Assembly: GCF_009765365.1 (NCBI RefSeq)
Contig: NZ_VTOM01000001.1
Span: forward strand, 310,001-374,000
Reading direction: 5' to 3'
DNA: 64,000 nt
Origin: Antarcticirhabdus aurantiaca
GTDB lineage: Bacteria > Pseudomonadota > Alphaproteobacteria > Rhizobiales > Rhizobiaceae
Shown here: positions 9,581 to 19,064 of the stretch, piece by piece
Numbering within the stretch: position 1 is the first letter of the stretch
Layout of the letters: each line of letters starts with the position of its first letter
Program-made: the position numbers and the translations under genes
The notes under the pieces: generated by a model
Seen by the model: the letters and a program-made list of their open reading frames with translations, nothing else
Database searches by the model: none
What the model was told of the DNA's origin: nothing

Positions 9581-10734
9581 GCGAGCAGGGCGCGGCCGGG
9601 CACACCGCCCAGCACAACGAGATCATCATCGTCCGCCGCCACAGCGATCACGAGGACGGCCATCACGGCGGCGTCTGGAAGATCGCCTTCGCCGACTTCA
9701 TGACGGCGATGATGGCCTTCTTCCTGGTGATGTGGCTCACCAACTCGTCGGAGGACGCGACGAAGAAGGAGATCGCCAAGTACTTCAACCCGATCGAGAT
9801 GAACGACACGGCCCCGTCCTCCAAGGGCGTGTCGACCGACATCAGCCCCAAGCCCGAAGTCTCAAACGTCGAGGGGCCGAGCGAGGTGAAGATGCCGGGC
9901 GATCCGAGCGGCAATCCACTCGCCGGCAACGAGACCGGCGGCGAGGAGCAGGCGCTGTTCCGCGACCCCTACGCCGTTCTCGCCGAGATCGCGGCGCAGT
10001 CGACGAGCAGCGGCTCGGGCCGCGAGAGCGGCAAGCCGGACGGAACAGGGCTGCCCGGCCTCAACGGCGGCGAAGCCTATCGCGATCCCTTCGATCCGTC
10101 CTCCTGGCAGCTGAGCGCGGCGGCCAGCGTCCCGGCCGTTCCCAACGTCGACGCGCCGCCGCCCGAGCTGCAGACGAGCGTCGAGCTCGTGCCGGCCGAC
10201 GGCGCGGAGCCGAAGCCCGCCGAGGCCGCGGCCGACCCGTCGCAGCCGGCCGGCGACGCCGGGAAGCAGCAGGCCGAAGCCGCGGCGATCCGCGACGAGA
10301 TCGCGAAGTCGCTCGCCGCGAGCAACCAGTCGCTGCCCTCCAGCGTCGAGGTGAAGGCGGGGCCGGACGGCATCGTCGTCTCGCTCGCCGATGCCGGTCC
10401 CAGCGGCATGTTCGAGGTCGGCTCGGCCAAGCCGACCGGCCCGGCCGTCTCCATGATGGAGAAGATCGCCGCCGTGCTGCAGGAGCGCCAGGGCACGATC
10501 GTGATCCGCGGCCACACCGACTCGCGTCCTTATCGCAGCGGCGACTACGACAATTGGCGCCTGTCCACCGCCCGCGCCCACATGGCCTACTACATGCTCG
10601 CCCGCGGCGGGCTCGACGAGAACCGCGTCAAGGCGATCGAAGGCTTCGCCGACCGCGATCCGAAGGATGCGGCCGACCCGCAGGCGGCCGTCAACCGGCG
10701 CATCGAGATCCTGCTCAAGGAGCCCGCGGCGTGA
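9577..10734 (+). CDS. motB: Flagellar stator protein MotB
   Basis: Stator subunit anchoring the MotAB proton channel to peptidoglycan. The 385-residue product starts at GTG 9577, overlapping the FliH-like stop. The proton-carrying aspartate is D40 in KIAFADFMTAMM, within the single membrane segment (about 36-55). A plug and a long Pro/Ala/Asp-rich periplasmic linker follow, longer than in enterobacteria. A C-terminal OmpA-type peptidoglycan-binding domain (about 285-380) carries IRGHTDSRPY. The long linker is typical of rhizobial MotB, which works with MotC. motA is not in this window. Confidence 0.95.
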   Translation: MSEQGAAGHTAQHNEIIIVRRHSDHEDGHHGGVWKIAFADFMTAMMAFFLVMWLTNSSEDATKKEIAKYFNPIEMNDTAPSSKGVSTDISPKPEVSNVEGPSEVKMPGDPSGNPLAGNETGGEEQALFRDPYAVLAEIAAQSTSSGSGRESGKPDGTGLPGLNGGEAYRDPFDPSSWQLSAAASVPAVPNVDAPPPELQTSVELVPADGAEPKPAEAAADPSQPAGDAGKQQAEAAAIRDEIAKSLAASNQSLPSSVEVKAGPDGIVVSLADAGPSGMFEVGSAKPTGPAVSMMEKIAAVLQERQGTIVIRGHTDSRPYRSGDYDNWRLSTARAHMAYYMLARGGLDENRVKAIEGFADRDPKDAADPQAAVNRRIEILLKEPAA

Positions 10735-12311
10735 TCCACCGCTCTTCGACACCCATGCGGCGGGGCCTGCGTGCCCTGGCGGGGGCGAGCGCGCTCGCGG
10801 CGATTTTCGCCCTCGCCTCGGCGCCGGCCGGCGCCGAGGAGGAGGCCCACGCTCCCGCCTCGTCGCCGACGCAGGCTCCGGCAGAGGCGGCGCACGGCGA
10901 GGCGGGGGACGAGCATGTCCTGCCGCCGGTTTCGCCCGGTACCGCGGAGGCCGTGCGCCAGCCGGCGGCCGAAGCCGCCGCTGCCGGCTCGGCCCCCGCG
11001 CATGGAGAGGCTTCGGGGGCTCATGCAGAAGCCCCGGCGCCCGGCAGCGCCGGCGACCACGCGGCGGCAGCCGATCACGGCGAGGCCGTTGCCGCCGGCG
11101 GCGAAGCGCATGCCGAGAGCGCCGAGGGAGACGGGCACGAGGGCGCGCCGCCGGCGAGCTGGCCGACGACGCGGGGCCCGATGCCCTTCGAGATCGTGCG
11201 CTCGCTGGAATTCCTGCAGGACCAGATCGGGCGCGGCAACGCGGCTGCGATGCGCGCCCAGCAGACCGTCCTGAACCGCTTCGCGCCGGCCTTCCTGTCG
11301 GTCGAACCGGACGTCTGGAAGGACCCGCGGAACCTGCGCGCCGCGGTGATCTTCACCATGAGCGGCGGGCCGCCCAGCGTGCTTCGCGGCGTGTCGGCCC
11401 GCGCCGAGATGTCGTCGACCGACCGGGCGCTCGTCGAGGCGGCGCTCGCCTACGTCGAGAACCGCAACAAGGACGCGGCGCGTCGGCTGGCGGCGCTCGA
11501 CCTCGCGACGATGGAGCCGGCGCTCGCCGCGCAGGCGAGCCTGGCGCGCGCCCAGCTCCTGGAGGCCGACGCGCCGGACAGCGCGCTCGCCGACATCCAG
11601 CGCGTGCGGCTCCTGATGCCGGGAACGCTTCTCGAAGAAGCGGCGCTGCGCATGGGCGTTGCCATCGCCGAGGGGCAGGGCGAGTTCCGCCTCGCCGACA
11701 CGCTGGCGCGCCGCTACTTCGACGCCTATGCCCGTTCGGCCTATGCCGGCAATTTCCGGGCGCGCTTCGCCGCCGCCTATGCCGAGCGCGGCCGCGACGG
11801 CGGCATCGAGGTGCTGGCGGTGATCCGCGACGTGACGCACGCGCTTCCCGACGACGAGCGGCTCGGCATCCTCCTGTCCGTCGGCCGGCGCGCGCTGGTG
11901 ATGGGCAACGAGGCGCTGACGGCGGCGATCTGCGAGGACGCGCTGCTCCTGCCGGAGATGCCGCCGGGCGAGCGCGAGCGCGCCAAGCTCTACCAGGCCG
12001 CCGCGACCATCGCCGGCCGGACGACCTCCGAGGCTCGGGCGATGCTCGACGCCATCGATCGAAGCCTTCTCCACCCTGCGGACGTGGAGATCCTCTCCGC
12101 CGCCTATGCCGTGGTCGACGGCATGGCGACGCCCGTGGTGGCCGCGCGCGACCTGTCGCTCGGCGACCGGGCGGAGCAACCGGACGCGGTGGAGCAGACG
12201 GAGATGCAGGCGGCGCTCGACGTGCCGGACATCGCCGCTTCTCCGGTGCTGCGCCGCGGCGCCGAACTTCTCGACCAGATCTCGAACGACTTGCAGAATA
12301 CACACAGATGA
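10731..12311 (+). CDS. motC: Periplasmic motility chaperone MotC
   Basis: MotC is a rhizobial periplasmic protein that chaperones MotB and is needed for motility. The gene overlaps the motB stop by GTGA; from GTG 10731 the product is 526 residues, or 518 from the internal ATG at 10755. Either start gives a signal peptide ending near SAPAGA. A long His/Ala/Glu-rich low-complexity region (about 35-145) follows, then a helical domain beginning near TRGPMPFEIVRSLEFLQDQI. The low-complexity insert makes it longer than Sinorhizobium MotC. The assignment rests on position between motB and the hook-length gene plus the helical domain. Confidence 0.88.
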   Translation: MIHRSSTPMRRGLRALAGASALAAIFALASAPAGAEEEAHAPASSPTQAPAEAAHGEAGDEHVLPPVSPGTAEAVRQPAAEAAAAGSAPAHGEASGAHAEAPAPGSAGDHAAAADHGEAVAAGGEAHAESAEGDGHEGAPPASWPTTRGPMPFEIVRSLEFLQDQIGRGNAAAMRAQQTVLNRFAPAFLSVEPDVWKDPRNLRAAVIFTMSGGPPSVLRGVSARAEMSSTDRALVEAALAYVENRNKDAARRLAALDLATMEPALAAQASLARAQLLEADAPDSALADIQRVRLLMPGTLLEEAALRMGVAIAEGQGEFRLADTLARRYFDAYARSAYAGNFRARFAAAYAERGRDGGIEVLAVIRDVTHALPDDERLGILLSVGRRALVMGNEALTAAICEDALLLPEMPPGERERAKLYQAAATIAGRTTSEARAMLDAIDRSLLHPADVEILSAAYAVVDGMATPVVAARDLSLGDRAEQPDAVEQTEMQAALDVPDIAASPVLRRGAELLDQISNDLQNTHR

Positions 12312-13852
12312 CATCCATGATCGTACTCGCCGATGCCGGCGATCCCCGTCCGGGATCCGGACGCGTCCCCGCGCAAGACCGCTCCAAGGCCGGGTCCGCC
12401 TTCGACGCGGCGCTCGGCGCCGCCACCAAGCACAACGGCGCGAAGGCCGAGCGCCATGGGCACGGCAAGGCCGCCGATGCATCGGCCGAGAAGGCCGACG
12501 GCAAGAACGCCGCCGACGGTGCCGAAGCCGCCGCGGCGCAGGCCATCGCGGAGGCCGAGGCCTCGGCGATCGCCGCCGACCCGGCGATCGAGGGAGTAGA
12601 CGGCTCCGAGATATCGATGCCCGACGACGGGGGAAACACGGACGCCGAGGGCGCGAAGTCGCTCTCGTCCCTCCTGCCGGACCTGCGCGCGGTCGAAGCC
12701 GCCCGCGTCTCGCAGGATGCCGCGGCCGCGCTGACCGCGGCGGCACAGACGCGCGCGGCGGGTGACGACGGAGTCCAGGCGGCCCTTGGCAGCAACGCGT
12801 CCGCCGCCGGCCTGTCGCCCACCATGCGTCTCGCCAAGGTTCTCGCCGCAAGTCTCGGCAGCGCGGACGCGCAAGCGCACGGGGCGAACCGTGCCGATGC
12901 CGCATCAGCCAAGGACGCGAACGCCGCCGTCGAAACCGAAGCCCTGCCGATGCCAACCGACGACGGCGTGGCGCTCGCCTCGACGCCGGGCGCCGAGATC
13001 GCGCGCGCCGCGGATGCCGCGACGCTCCGGGCGGCGGCGGCGCTCAGGCCGGCCGATGCCGGCATCGCCACGGCCAAGATCGACGTCGTCGCCATGCGGA
13101 CGCACTTCGAGCCGCACCGTCACGATCCGGTTCTCGTCGGCGACGAGAGCGGGGCGTCCTCCGACGATTTCGCCGGCCGGGACGAGAAGGGGGCCGACGA
13201 GCTCCTGTCGGCTCTCGGCGGCGCGAAGTCGTCGGCCAAGGCTTCGTTCGAGGCGGGCTTCGGCGGCCAAGGCGGCTACGGCTCGCCCTCGAGCCAGATC
13301 GCCAGCGCGGTGGCGAGCCTCGTCGATCCGCGCGACGGCCACTCCTCGGCGCGCGGCGCTTCGGAGGCCGGTGTCCTGCGCTACCAGGCGGGCGGCGCCG
13401 CGTTGAAGTCGATCCGCATCCAGCTCCAGCCGGAGCATCTCGGCAAGGTCGACGTGTCGCTGCGCATGGTGCGGGGCGAACTGGCGGTCGAGATCGCGAC
13501 GCCCCTCGACGCCACCGCCGCGATCCTTTCCGAGGATGCCGACGGGCTGAAGAGCCTGCTGCGGCGCGCCGGCTTCACGCTGGACGACGCGGCCGTGACG
13601 ATCGTCGTGCGCGATCTCGCCGCGAGCGCTCCGGCTTCGACGTCGTCTGCCGGCAACGCGGGCGGCGCCGGCCGCGACGGCTCCGGGCAGGCGGGGCAGG
13701 GCGGCTCCGCGGACGGAGGCTCGGCGGGCGGCGGTGCGTCCGGCGGCGAGAGCCGCCGCGAGACCGGTGGTCGTGAGCCCGGCGCGACGCGAGCCACGGC
13801 GGCCGGCGGTGCCGACGCGCCGGCCCGCAGCGGCGGCTCGCTCTATCTCTGA
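12308..13852 (+). CDS. fliK: Flagellar hook-length control protein FliK (MotD)
   Basis: FliK is secreted during hook growth and switches export specificity when the hook reaches its length; the rhizobial gene was first called motD. The ATG at 12308 overlaps the motC stop (ATGA). The 514-residue protein is Ala/Asp/Gly-rich and low in complexity for most of its length, as expected for a molecular ruler. A C-terminal Flg_hook domain (about 355-440) holds the conserved IRIQLQPEHLGKVDVSLRM. A Gly/Ser-rich tail follows. A strong hairpin terminator sits 11 bases after the stop, ending the fliF-fliK unit. Confidence 0.92.
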   Translation: MTSMIVLADAGDPRPGSGRVPAQDRSKAGSAFDAALGAATKHNGAKAERHGHGKAADASAEKADGKNAADGAEAAAAQAIAEAEASAIAADPAIEGVDGSEISMPDDGGNTDAEGAKSLSSLLPDLRAVEAARVSQDAAAALTAAAQTRAAGDDGVQAALGSNASAAGLSPTMRLAKVLAASLGSADAQAHGANRADAASAKDANAAVETEALPMPTDDGVALASTPGAEIARAADAATLRAAAALRPADAGIATAKIDVVAMRTHFEPHRHDPVLVGDESGASSDDFAGRDEKGADELLSALGGAKSSAKASFEAGFGGQGGYGSPSSQIASAVASLVDPRDGHSSARGASEAGVLRYQAGGAALKSIRIQLQPEHLGKVDVSLRMVRGELAVEIATPLDATAAILSEDADGLKSLLRRAGFTLDDAAVTIVVRDLAASAPASTSSAGNAGGAGRDGSGQAGQGGSADGGSAGGGASGGESRRETGGREPGATRATAAGGADAPARSGGSLYL

Positions 13853-13862
13853 TCCGGCGAGA

Positions 13863-13908
13863 GCAACGACGCCGCGAAGCCGGATTGCCGGTTTCGCGGC
13901 ATCGTCGC
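13863..13908 (+). terminator. Long hairpin terminator after fliK
   Basis: Two 21-base arms (13863-13883 and 13888-13908) pair at 19 of 21 positions around the four-base loop ATTG. The U-tract is poor (ATTTGAAG), but the stem is the strongest in the region and lies 11 bases after the fliK stop. It should isolate rem from fliK read-through. Confidence 0.7.
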
Positions 13909-14155
13909 ATTTGAAGAACAGGCCACGAACGCAGAATTTCTATACACAGGGCTCGCCGGGCTCTTGCCTTTTGCGCAAAGCCACTACTGGCTCGCGTTAA
14001 CCTTCTGTTAAGTAAAAAAATTCGTCAGGTGGAACGGGTATTTAGGCTGCTGTCGTCCACTGTGGTTAATGGACCATGAAATTTGAGGATTGGGTCCAGA
14101 TTCGGGTCAGGTTAGGGTTTTTCCACAGGCAAGAACGGCACTGAGGGGCTCTCAA
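13909..14155 (+). promoter_or_regulatory. A/T-rich control region of rem
   Basis: This 247-base gene-free stretch is markedly richer in A/T than its surroundings and belongs to rem. It contains a perfect CtrA-type box at 13997-14011, a degenerate second one at 14066-14080 (TTAA-N7-TGAA) and a GATTC site (GANTC class, the CcrM methylation motif) at 14099-14103. A Shine-Dalgarno-like GAGGGG lies just before the rem ATG. No convincing sigma-70 hexamer pair stands out. Confidence 0.55.
13997..14011. promoter_or_regulatory. Putative CtrA box upstream of rem
   Basis: TTAACCTTCTGTTAA fits the CtrA consensus TTAA-N7-TTAA exactly and lies 145 bases before the rem start. A degenerate partner, TTAA-N7-TGAA, follows at 14066-14080. 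In related alphaproteobacteria CtrA feeds into motility through rem, so the position is meaningful. Binding is inferred. Confidence 0.65.
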
Positions 14156-14824
14156 ATGATCGTCGTTGTGGATAACCGGGAATTGGTGACGAGCGGCTAC
14201 CAGTCGCTCTTCGGTCGCGAGGGTGTCTCGGCGACCGGCTTCTCCGCCAGCGAGTTCCGCGACTGGGTCGAGACTGCGCCGGAGACCGACATCTCCGCCG
14301 TCGAGGCCTTTCTTCTCGGCGACTTCGACGAGCGTGCCGTCAGCCCCCGCCTCATCCGCTCGCGGTCCAAGGCGCCGATGATCGCGCTCTCGGAGTCCAA
14401 GAGCCTCGACGGCACGCTCGACCTCTTCGCCGCCGGCGTGGACGACGTCGTGGCCAAGCCGGTCCACGTCAAGGAGATCCTGGCCCGCGTCGGCGCCATC
14501 CGCCGCCGCGACGCCGTCGACACGGCCCGCACCATGATCGGCGAGATCGCCGTGTTCGCCGACGGCCGCGACGCCGAGGTCGCCGGGCGCGCCATGGCGC
14601 TGCCGCGCCGCGAGCGCCGCATCCTCGAATACTTGGTCGCCAACCGCGGCCGCCGCGTGTCCAAGCAGCAGCTCTTCTCCGCCATCTACGGCGTCTTCGA
14701 CGAGAACGTCGAGGAGAACGTCATCGAGAGCCATATCTCGAAGCTGCGCAAGAAGCTGAAGATGCGCCTGGGCTACGACCCGGTCTCCTCCAAGCGCTAC
14801 CTCGGCTACGGCATCGGCGTCTGA
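14156..14824 (+). CDS. rem: OmpR-type flagellar transcription activator Rem
   Basis: Rem activates mid and late flagellar genes during exponential growth in rhizobia. The ATG at 14156 gives 222 residues, practically the Sinorhizobium length, with GAGGGG upstream; a longer frame from 14090 would run through the A/T-rich leader. The N-terminal receiver-like domain (1-115) starts IVVVDNREL and lacks the usual Asp pair and the phospho-acceptor Asp, so it is probably phosphorylation-independent, as reported for Rem proteins. The C-terminal winged helix (about 135-222) carries [12 protein letters not shown] and [16 protein letters not shown] perfect intrinsic terminator follows. Confidence 0.95.
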   Translation: MIVVVDNRELVTSGYQSLFGREGVSATGFSASEFRDWVETAPETDISAVEAFLLGDFDERAVSPRLIRSRSKAPMIALSESKSLDGTLDLFAAGVDDVVAKPVHVKEILARVGAIRRRDAVDTARTMIGEIAVFADGRDAEVAGRAMALPRRERRILEYLVANRGRRVSKQQLFSAIYGVFDENVEENVIESHISKLRKKLKMRLGYDPVSSKRYLGYGIGV

Positions 14825-14865
14825 TCCGACGCTCGACCGAAGCATTGCCTCCGTTCATGCCTGGA

Positions 14866-14907
14866 GCCTCCGGTCGATCAAAGGATCGACCGGAGGCTTC
14901 TTCGTTT
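14866..14907 (+). terminator. Intrinsic terminator after rem
   Basis: A perfect 14-pair stem (14866-14879 with 14884-14897) around the loop AAAG is followed by TTCTTCGTTT. It separates rem from flgE, whose promoter must therefore lie in the next 100 bases. Confidence 0.9.
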
Positions 14908-14939
14908 AACCTTGACGTTTACTTTTCAGCAACTAATCC
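14906..14939 (+). promoter_or_regulatory. flgE: Candidate flgE promoter with TTAA half-site
   Basis: Immediately after the rem terminator the DNA turns A/T-rich. TTGACG (14912-14917), 16 bases and TAATCC (14934-14939) form a passable sigma-70 pair about 67 bases before the flgE ATG. TTAA at 14906-14909 with TTTAC at 14918-14922 is a one-base-too-long CtrA-like arrangement. Both readings are weak; Rem binding sites could also lie here. Confidence 0.35.
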
Positions 14940-15006
14940 AGCAGTTTCGCGCAAGCCGTTAGAGCTACAAACAGGCCCAGTTTCCACGGAACCCAGGGAC
15001 GAACTG

Positions 15007-16377
15007 ATGAGCATCGGCGGCGTCATGCGCACCAGCACCTCCGGCATGAACGCGCAGGCGAATCGCCTGTCCGCCGTGTCGGAGAACATCGCGAACGCGA
15101 ACACGACCGGCTACAAGCGGTCCTATACCGAGTTCTCGTCGCTGGTACTGCCATCCTCCGCCGGCCTCTACAATTCGGGCGTCGTCCAGACCCAGACCCG
15201 CACCCTGATCTCCGAGCAGGGCGGCCTGTCCTACACGACCAATTCCTCGTCCTCGCAGGCGATCGACCTCGCCATCTCCGGCAAGGGCTACATGGTGGTC
15301 GGCGACGGCGAGACCGGCAAGTACCTGACCCGCGCCGGCTCCTTCGTGAAGAACGGCAACGGCGACCTGGTCAATGCCGCCGGCTTCATCCTCCAGGGCT
15401 ACCCGCTGCCCGAGGGCGACACGAACGGCGTCGCCAACGGCTATGCCGGGCTCGTCAACGTGAACTTGAATGCGTCGCGCCTCATCTCGAAACCGTCGGA
15501 CGCGGCGACGCTGCAGGTGAACCTGAACAAGGACTCCAAGCTCATCGACCCTGCGGCGACATCTGCGCAGGTCGCCGCGGGAACTCACACCGCGGGCACG
15601 ACGCCGAAGAACCAGGCCTCCGCCACGACGGCTGCACCGGTTTCGTACACGGCGAAGGAGTCGATCGTCACCTACGACAACACCGGCAAGGAGGTGATCC
15701 TCGACGTCTACATGTCGAAGACGGCGGTCGGCGACTACGGCGCCACCCCGCCGACGGAGGACACCTGGGAATACGCTGTCTTCGATCGTGCCAAGGCAGC
15801 CACGACCGGCGCCTCGGCGCCGTTCCCCTATGGCACGGGCGGGCTCCTGGCCAGCGCGGACGTCAAGTTCAAGACCGATGGAACGCTGTCGACCGCGAAC
15901 CAGACGCTGGCCGTGACCATCCCCAACGGACAGGCCCTGACCCTCAGCCTGACGAGCACGACGCAGAAGAACGCGCCGTTCCAGACGCTGTCCCAGACGA
16001 AAGCCAACGGCAATCCGCCGGAGATGGTGGACAAGGTGTCGGTTGGCGACGACGGCATCATACGGGCGGAGTTCAAGTCGGGCGCTTCGATCAACCTCTA
16101 CAAGATCCCGCTCGCCATGGTGGAGAGCCCGGACAATATGACGGCTCTTCCGGGCAACGTCTTCAGCGCGGGCCTCGAATCCGGAACCGTGCTGGTCGGC
16201 TTTCCGGGCGAGAGCGGCATCGGCAAGCTGGTCTCGGGTGCTCTGGAAGGCTCGACCGTCGACCTCGCCTCCGAGTTGACCAACATGATCGAGTCGCAGC
16301 GCTCCTACACGGCGAACTCGAAGGTCTTCCAGACCGGGTCGGAAATCCTCGACGTCCTCGTCAACCTGAAGCGTTGA
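15007..16377 (+). CDS. flgE: Flagellar hook protein FlgE
   Basis: Builds the hook joining basal body and filament. The ATG at 15007 gives 456 residues beginning MSIGGVMRTSTSGMNAQANR, the expected N-terminal Flg_bb_rod helix. The upstream ATG of the same frame (14845) lies before the rem terminator hairpin and is rejected. A FlgE D2-type middle section runs from about 150 to 370, and the C-terminal Flg_bbr_C helix ends SKVFQTGSEILDVLVNLKR. It stands between terminator-like hairpins and is probably expressed as its own unit, as in Sinorhizobium where Rem activates it. Confidence 0.96.
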   Translation: MSIGGVMRTSTSGMNAQANRLSAVSENIANANTTGYKRSYTEFSSLVLPSSAGLYNSGVVQTQTRTLISEQGGLSYTTNSSSSQAIDLAISGKGYMVVGDGETGKYLTRAGSFVKNGNGDLVNAAGFILQGYPLPEGDTNGVANGYAGLVNVNLNASRLISKPSDAATLQVNLNKDSKLIDPAATSAQVAAGTHTAGTTPKNQASATTAAPVSYTAKESIVTYDNTGKEVILDVYMSKTAVGDYGATPPTEDTWEYAVFDRAKAATTGASAPFPYGTGGLLASADVKFKTDGTLSTANQTLAVTIPNGQALTLSLTSTTQKNAPFQTLSQTKANGNPPEMVDKVSVGDDGIIRAEFKSGASINLYKIPLAMVESPDNMTALPGNVFSAGLESGTVLVGFPGESGIGKLVSGALEGSTVDLASELTNMIESQRSYTANSKVFQTGSEILDVLVNLKR

Positions 16378-16421
16378 GCGGCCGGCGCCGTCCGTCGGTG
16401 CCACCGCCCGCTAAGACCGAT

Positions 16422-16449
16422 GGCCGCCCCTGCAACCACATGGGCGGCC
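16422..16449 (+). terminator. Hairpin between flgE and flgK
   Basis: GGCCGCCC (16422-16429) pairs perfectly with GGGCGGCC (16442-16449) across a 12-base loop in the 106-base flgE-flgK gap. There is no T-run, so it may attenuate or protect the 3' end rather than terminate. Confidence 0.4.
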
Positions 16450-16483
16450 CGTCCCCATCCCCTTTGCTCGGCGGATCCGTTCC

Positions 16484-17908
16484 ATGTCGCTTTCTTCCGC
16501 CCTCAACACGGCGAAGTCTTCGCTCGCCGCGACCCAGACGCACACGCAGCTGGTGTCGCGCAACATAGCGAACCTCAACACGGCGGGGGCGACTCGCAAG
16601 TACGCCAACGTCGTCACCGGCATCAACGGCAAGGTCGAGATCGCCTCGATCGCCCAGTCGCAGAACTCGGTCCTGTTCCGCAACATGCTGGACTCGACCT
16701 CCTCGCTGGCCGCGACCAAGACCGTCGCGAACGGCCTGAGCCGTATCAGCGAAACGATCGGCGATCCGGAACTCGGACGTTCGCCAGCGGCGCTCGTCTC
16801 CAAGCTCAAGGATACGATCGACGCGGCTGCTGCGCAGCCGAACAATTTCGAGCTGGCGCGCGCCGCCGTGCAGACTGCCCAGGACCTCGCGACCTCGCTC
16901 AACCAGGGCGCAGCCATGGTTCAGGCGGTCCGCCAGGACGCCGACGGCGAACTCGTCGCTGCGGCCAAGTCGATGAACGACATCCTGTCCCGCATCAAAG
17001 ACCTGAACGATCAGGTCATCGCAGGCACGACCGGTGGAACCGACGTCACCGACTTCGTCGACAAGCGCGATCAGGCCGTCGCCGAACTGTCGGAATATGT
17101 CGGCGTTTCCGTGGGCTTCCGCGCCAACAACGACATGGTGCTCTACACCGATTCGGGGGTCACGCTTTTCGAGCGCGTGCCTCGTCTGGTGGAGTTCTCG
17201 ACCTCGGGAGCGCTGACGTCGGGCTCGCCCGGCAACGTGTTCAAGATCGACGGCGTGACCGTAACCGGCGATAACGCCTTCATGCCGATCAAGTCCGGCA
17301 AGATCGCCGGCCTCGTGGAGCTGCGCGACAAGATCGCCGTGACCTACGGCAACCAGCTCGACGAAATGGCGGGCAAGCTGCGCGAAGCGTTTCAGGAGAC
17401 CGGGCCGACAGGCCTGCTCACGCCCGTCGACGGCCTCTTCACCGGCACCGTGACGGCGCCGCCTTCCACCGGGCTCGCCACCACGATCAAGGTCAGCGCC
17501 AACGCGATGGCCGATCCCAAGAAGCTGCGCGACGGCGTCGCCGGAGGCACATACGACTACAATGCCACGGGTCTGGCAGGCTTCACGGGGCGCTTGAACG
17601 CACTTTCGACGGCGCTCTCGACCTCGCGTTCCTTCACCACGCTCGGCTCAGCAACGAACGGGTCCATTGCGGAGTTCGCCGCCTCGTCCGTCGGATGGCT
17701 CGAAGCCAACCGGTCGAAGTCGCTCACCGACAGCGAGTACAAGCAGACCCTCCTGTCCCGCACGCAGGAAACGCTGTCGGACACCACAGGCATCAACCTC
17801 GCCGAGGAGATGACGCTGCTCATCGATCTCGAGCGATCCTACCAAGCGTCCTCCAAGCTGATCTCGACCGTAGACGAGATGCTGGCGGCGCTCCTCCAGG
17901 CCATCTGA
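16484..17908 (+). CDS. flgK: Hook-filament junction protein FlgK
   Basis: First hook-associated protein, forming the junction zone between hook and filament. The 474-residue product starts MSLSSALNTAKSSLAATQTH with the helical LVSRNIANLNTAGATRKYANV motif typical of FlgK. The middle segment (FRNMLDSTSSLAA, DRISD-type helices) is of normal size, and the C-terminal Flg_bbr_C helix reads LAEEMTLLIDLERSYQASSK. It is followed by flgL 17 bases later. Codon use is slightly less GC-biased than in neighbours, as is common for secreted flagellar structural proteins. Confidence 0.95.
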   Translation: MSLSSALNTAKSSLAATQTHTQLVSRNIANLNTAGATRKYANVVTGINGKVEIASIAQSQNSVLFRNMLDSTSSLAATKTVANGLSRISETIGDPELGRSPAALVSKLKDTIDAAAAQPNNFELARAAVQTAQDLATSLNQGAAMVQAVRQDADGELVAAAKSMNDILSRIKDLNDQVIAGTTGGTDVTDFVDKRDQAVAELSEYVGVSVGFRANNDMVLYTDSGVTLFERVPRLVEFSTSGALTSGSPGNVFKIDGVTVTGDNAFMPIKSGKIAGLVELRDKIAVTYGNQLDEMAGKLREAFQETGPTGLLTPVDGLFTGTVTAPPSTGLATTIKVSANAMADPKKLRDGVAGGTYDYNATGLAGFTGRLNALSTALSTSRSFTTLGSATNGSIAEFAASSVGWLEANRSKSLTDSEYKQTLLSRTQETLSDTTGINLAEEMTLLIDLERSYQASSKLISTVDEMLAALLQAI

Positions 17909-17925
17909 CGAGGCACCGCACCACT

Positions 17926-19008
17926 ATGACCGTTTCGTCGCTCTCCATGAGCAATTCGTCGCGCACCGTGATCCAGCGCCTCCAGCTCGAGCTCGCCAAG
18001 GCCGAGAAGGAAACGGGCACGCTGCGCCACGCCGATGTCGGCCTCACGCTGGGCGGCCAGACAGCAGCGACCGTCAGCTTCCGCAGCCAGGAAGCGTCGT
18101 TCAAGAGCCAGATCACCTCCAACAAGGCGGTGGCGTCGAACCTGGAGCTCGTCGACGATTCGCTGACCAGTTTGTCGAAGAATGCGGAGGCGATGAAGGC
18201 TGCGCTGGGAAGCGCCATCGCGATCAAGGACACGAAGACCCTCGGTACGGTGATCGACCAGGCCAAAAGCTCGCTCGAGCAGATGGCCGGGGCGCTCAAC
18301 ATCTCCTTCGGTGGCCAGTCCCTGTTCGCCGGCGCCAATACGGGCGCGGGCGTGGTCTTCGATCAGGCGGGGGGGCGTGCTGCGGCCAAGACCAACTTCG
18401 ACGCCTTCGTCGCCGCGGCGAAGGCAGCCAACGGGGGGGGCGACGTAACCGTTGCGCAGATGAACGCCTATCTCGAGAACGGTGCCCTGCCCAGTCAGGA
18501 CGTCGACATCACTGTCGGGAACCCCTTCCGCTTCTCCAGTCAGACCGCCGACAACGCCAACTGGGACGCGAACTGGTCGAACGCTTCCGACACGCAGATG
18601 ACGGTGAGCATCGGCGACAACGAGACGGTGACTGCCTCGCTGTCCGCCAATGATACGGCCTTCCGCAAGCTTGCTTCGACATACTCCATGATTGCCAGCT
18701 TCGATCTGGCAGGTCTGGGGCAGGAGGCTAGAAACGCCGTTCTCAACAAGGCGGTGACCGAGCTTCAGGCCGGCATCGACGGGGTAACCCGGATACAGGC
18801 CGATGTCGGGTTCCGCCTGGGGCGCATCGAGGCCGCCAACGAGCGCCTCACCACGCGCATGGATACGGCGACGAAGTCCTACGGCAGCCTGGAGGACGTC
18901 GACCCGGCGGAGGTGGCGTTGCGGGTCAACAACCTCCTCACCCAGCTTCAGGCGACGGCCGAGGTGACCGGCCGGATCCGCTCGCTGAACATCCTGGACT
19001 ATCTCTGA
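17926..19008 (+). CDS. flgL: Hook-filament junction protein FlgL
   Basis: Second junction protein, adapting FlgK to the flagellin filament. The ATG at 17926 gives 360 residues starting [20 protein letters not shown]. The N-terminal flagellin-like helix (about 10-60) and the C-terminal helix ending [18 protein letters not shown] pair in the assembled protein. It is co-transcribed with flgK (17-base gap). Upstream in-frame starts fall inside flgK and are rejected because they lack the conserved N-terminal helix. FlaF and FlbT, which act on flagellin expression, follow directly. Confidence 0.92.
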   Translation: MTVSSLSMSNSSRTVIQRLQLELAKAEKETGTLRHADVGLTLGGQTAATVSFRSQEASFKSQITSNKAVASNLELVDDSLTSLSKNAEAMKAALGSAIAIKDTKTLGTVIDQAKSSLEQMAGALNISFGGQSLFAGANTGAGVVFDQAGGRAAAKTNFDAFVAAAKAANGGGDVTVAQMNAYLENGALPSQDVDITVGNPFRFSSQTADNANWDANWSNASDTQMTVSIGDNETVTASLSANDTAFRKLASTYSMIASFDLAGLGQEARNAVLNKAVTELQAGIDGVTRIQADVGFRLGRIEAANERLTTRMDTATKSYGSLEDVDPAEVALRVNNLLTQLQATAEVTGRIRSLNILDYL

Positions 19009-19064
19009 CGGCCGGCCCCTTCGCCGACCGAGCATGACGCATAACCCCCGAACGAGGACCGGGA

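Noticed and set aside
14845-15006. 54-residue upstream extension of flgE
   Set aside because: It begins before the rem terminator stem and lacks the conserved hook helix; the ATG at 15007 starts exactly at the family N-terminus.
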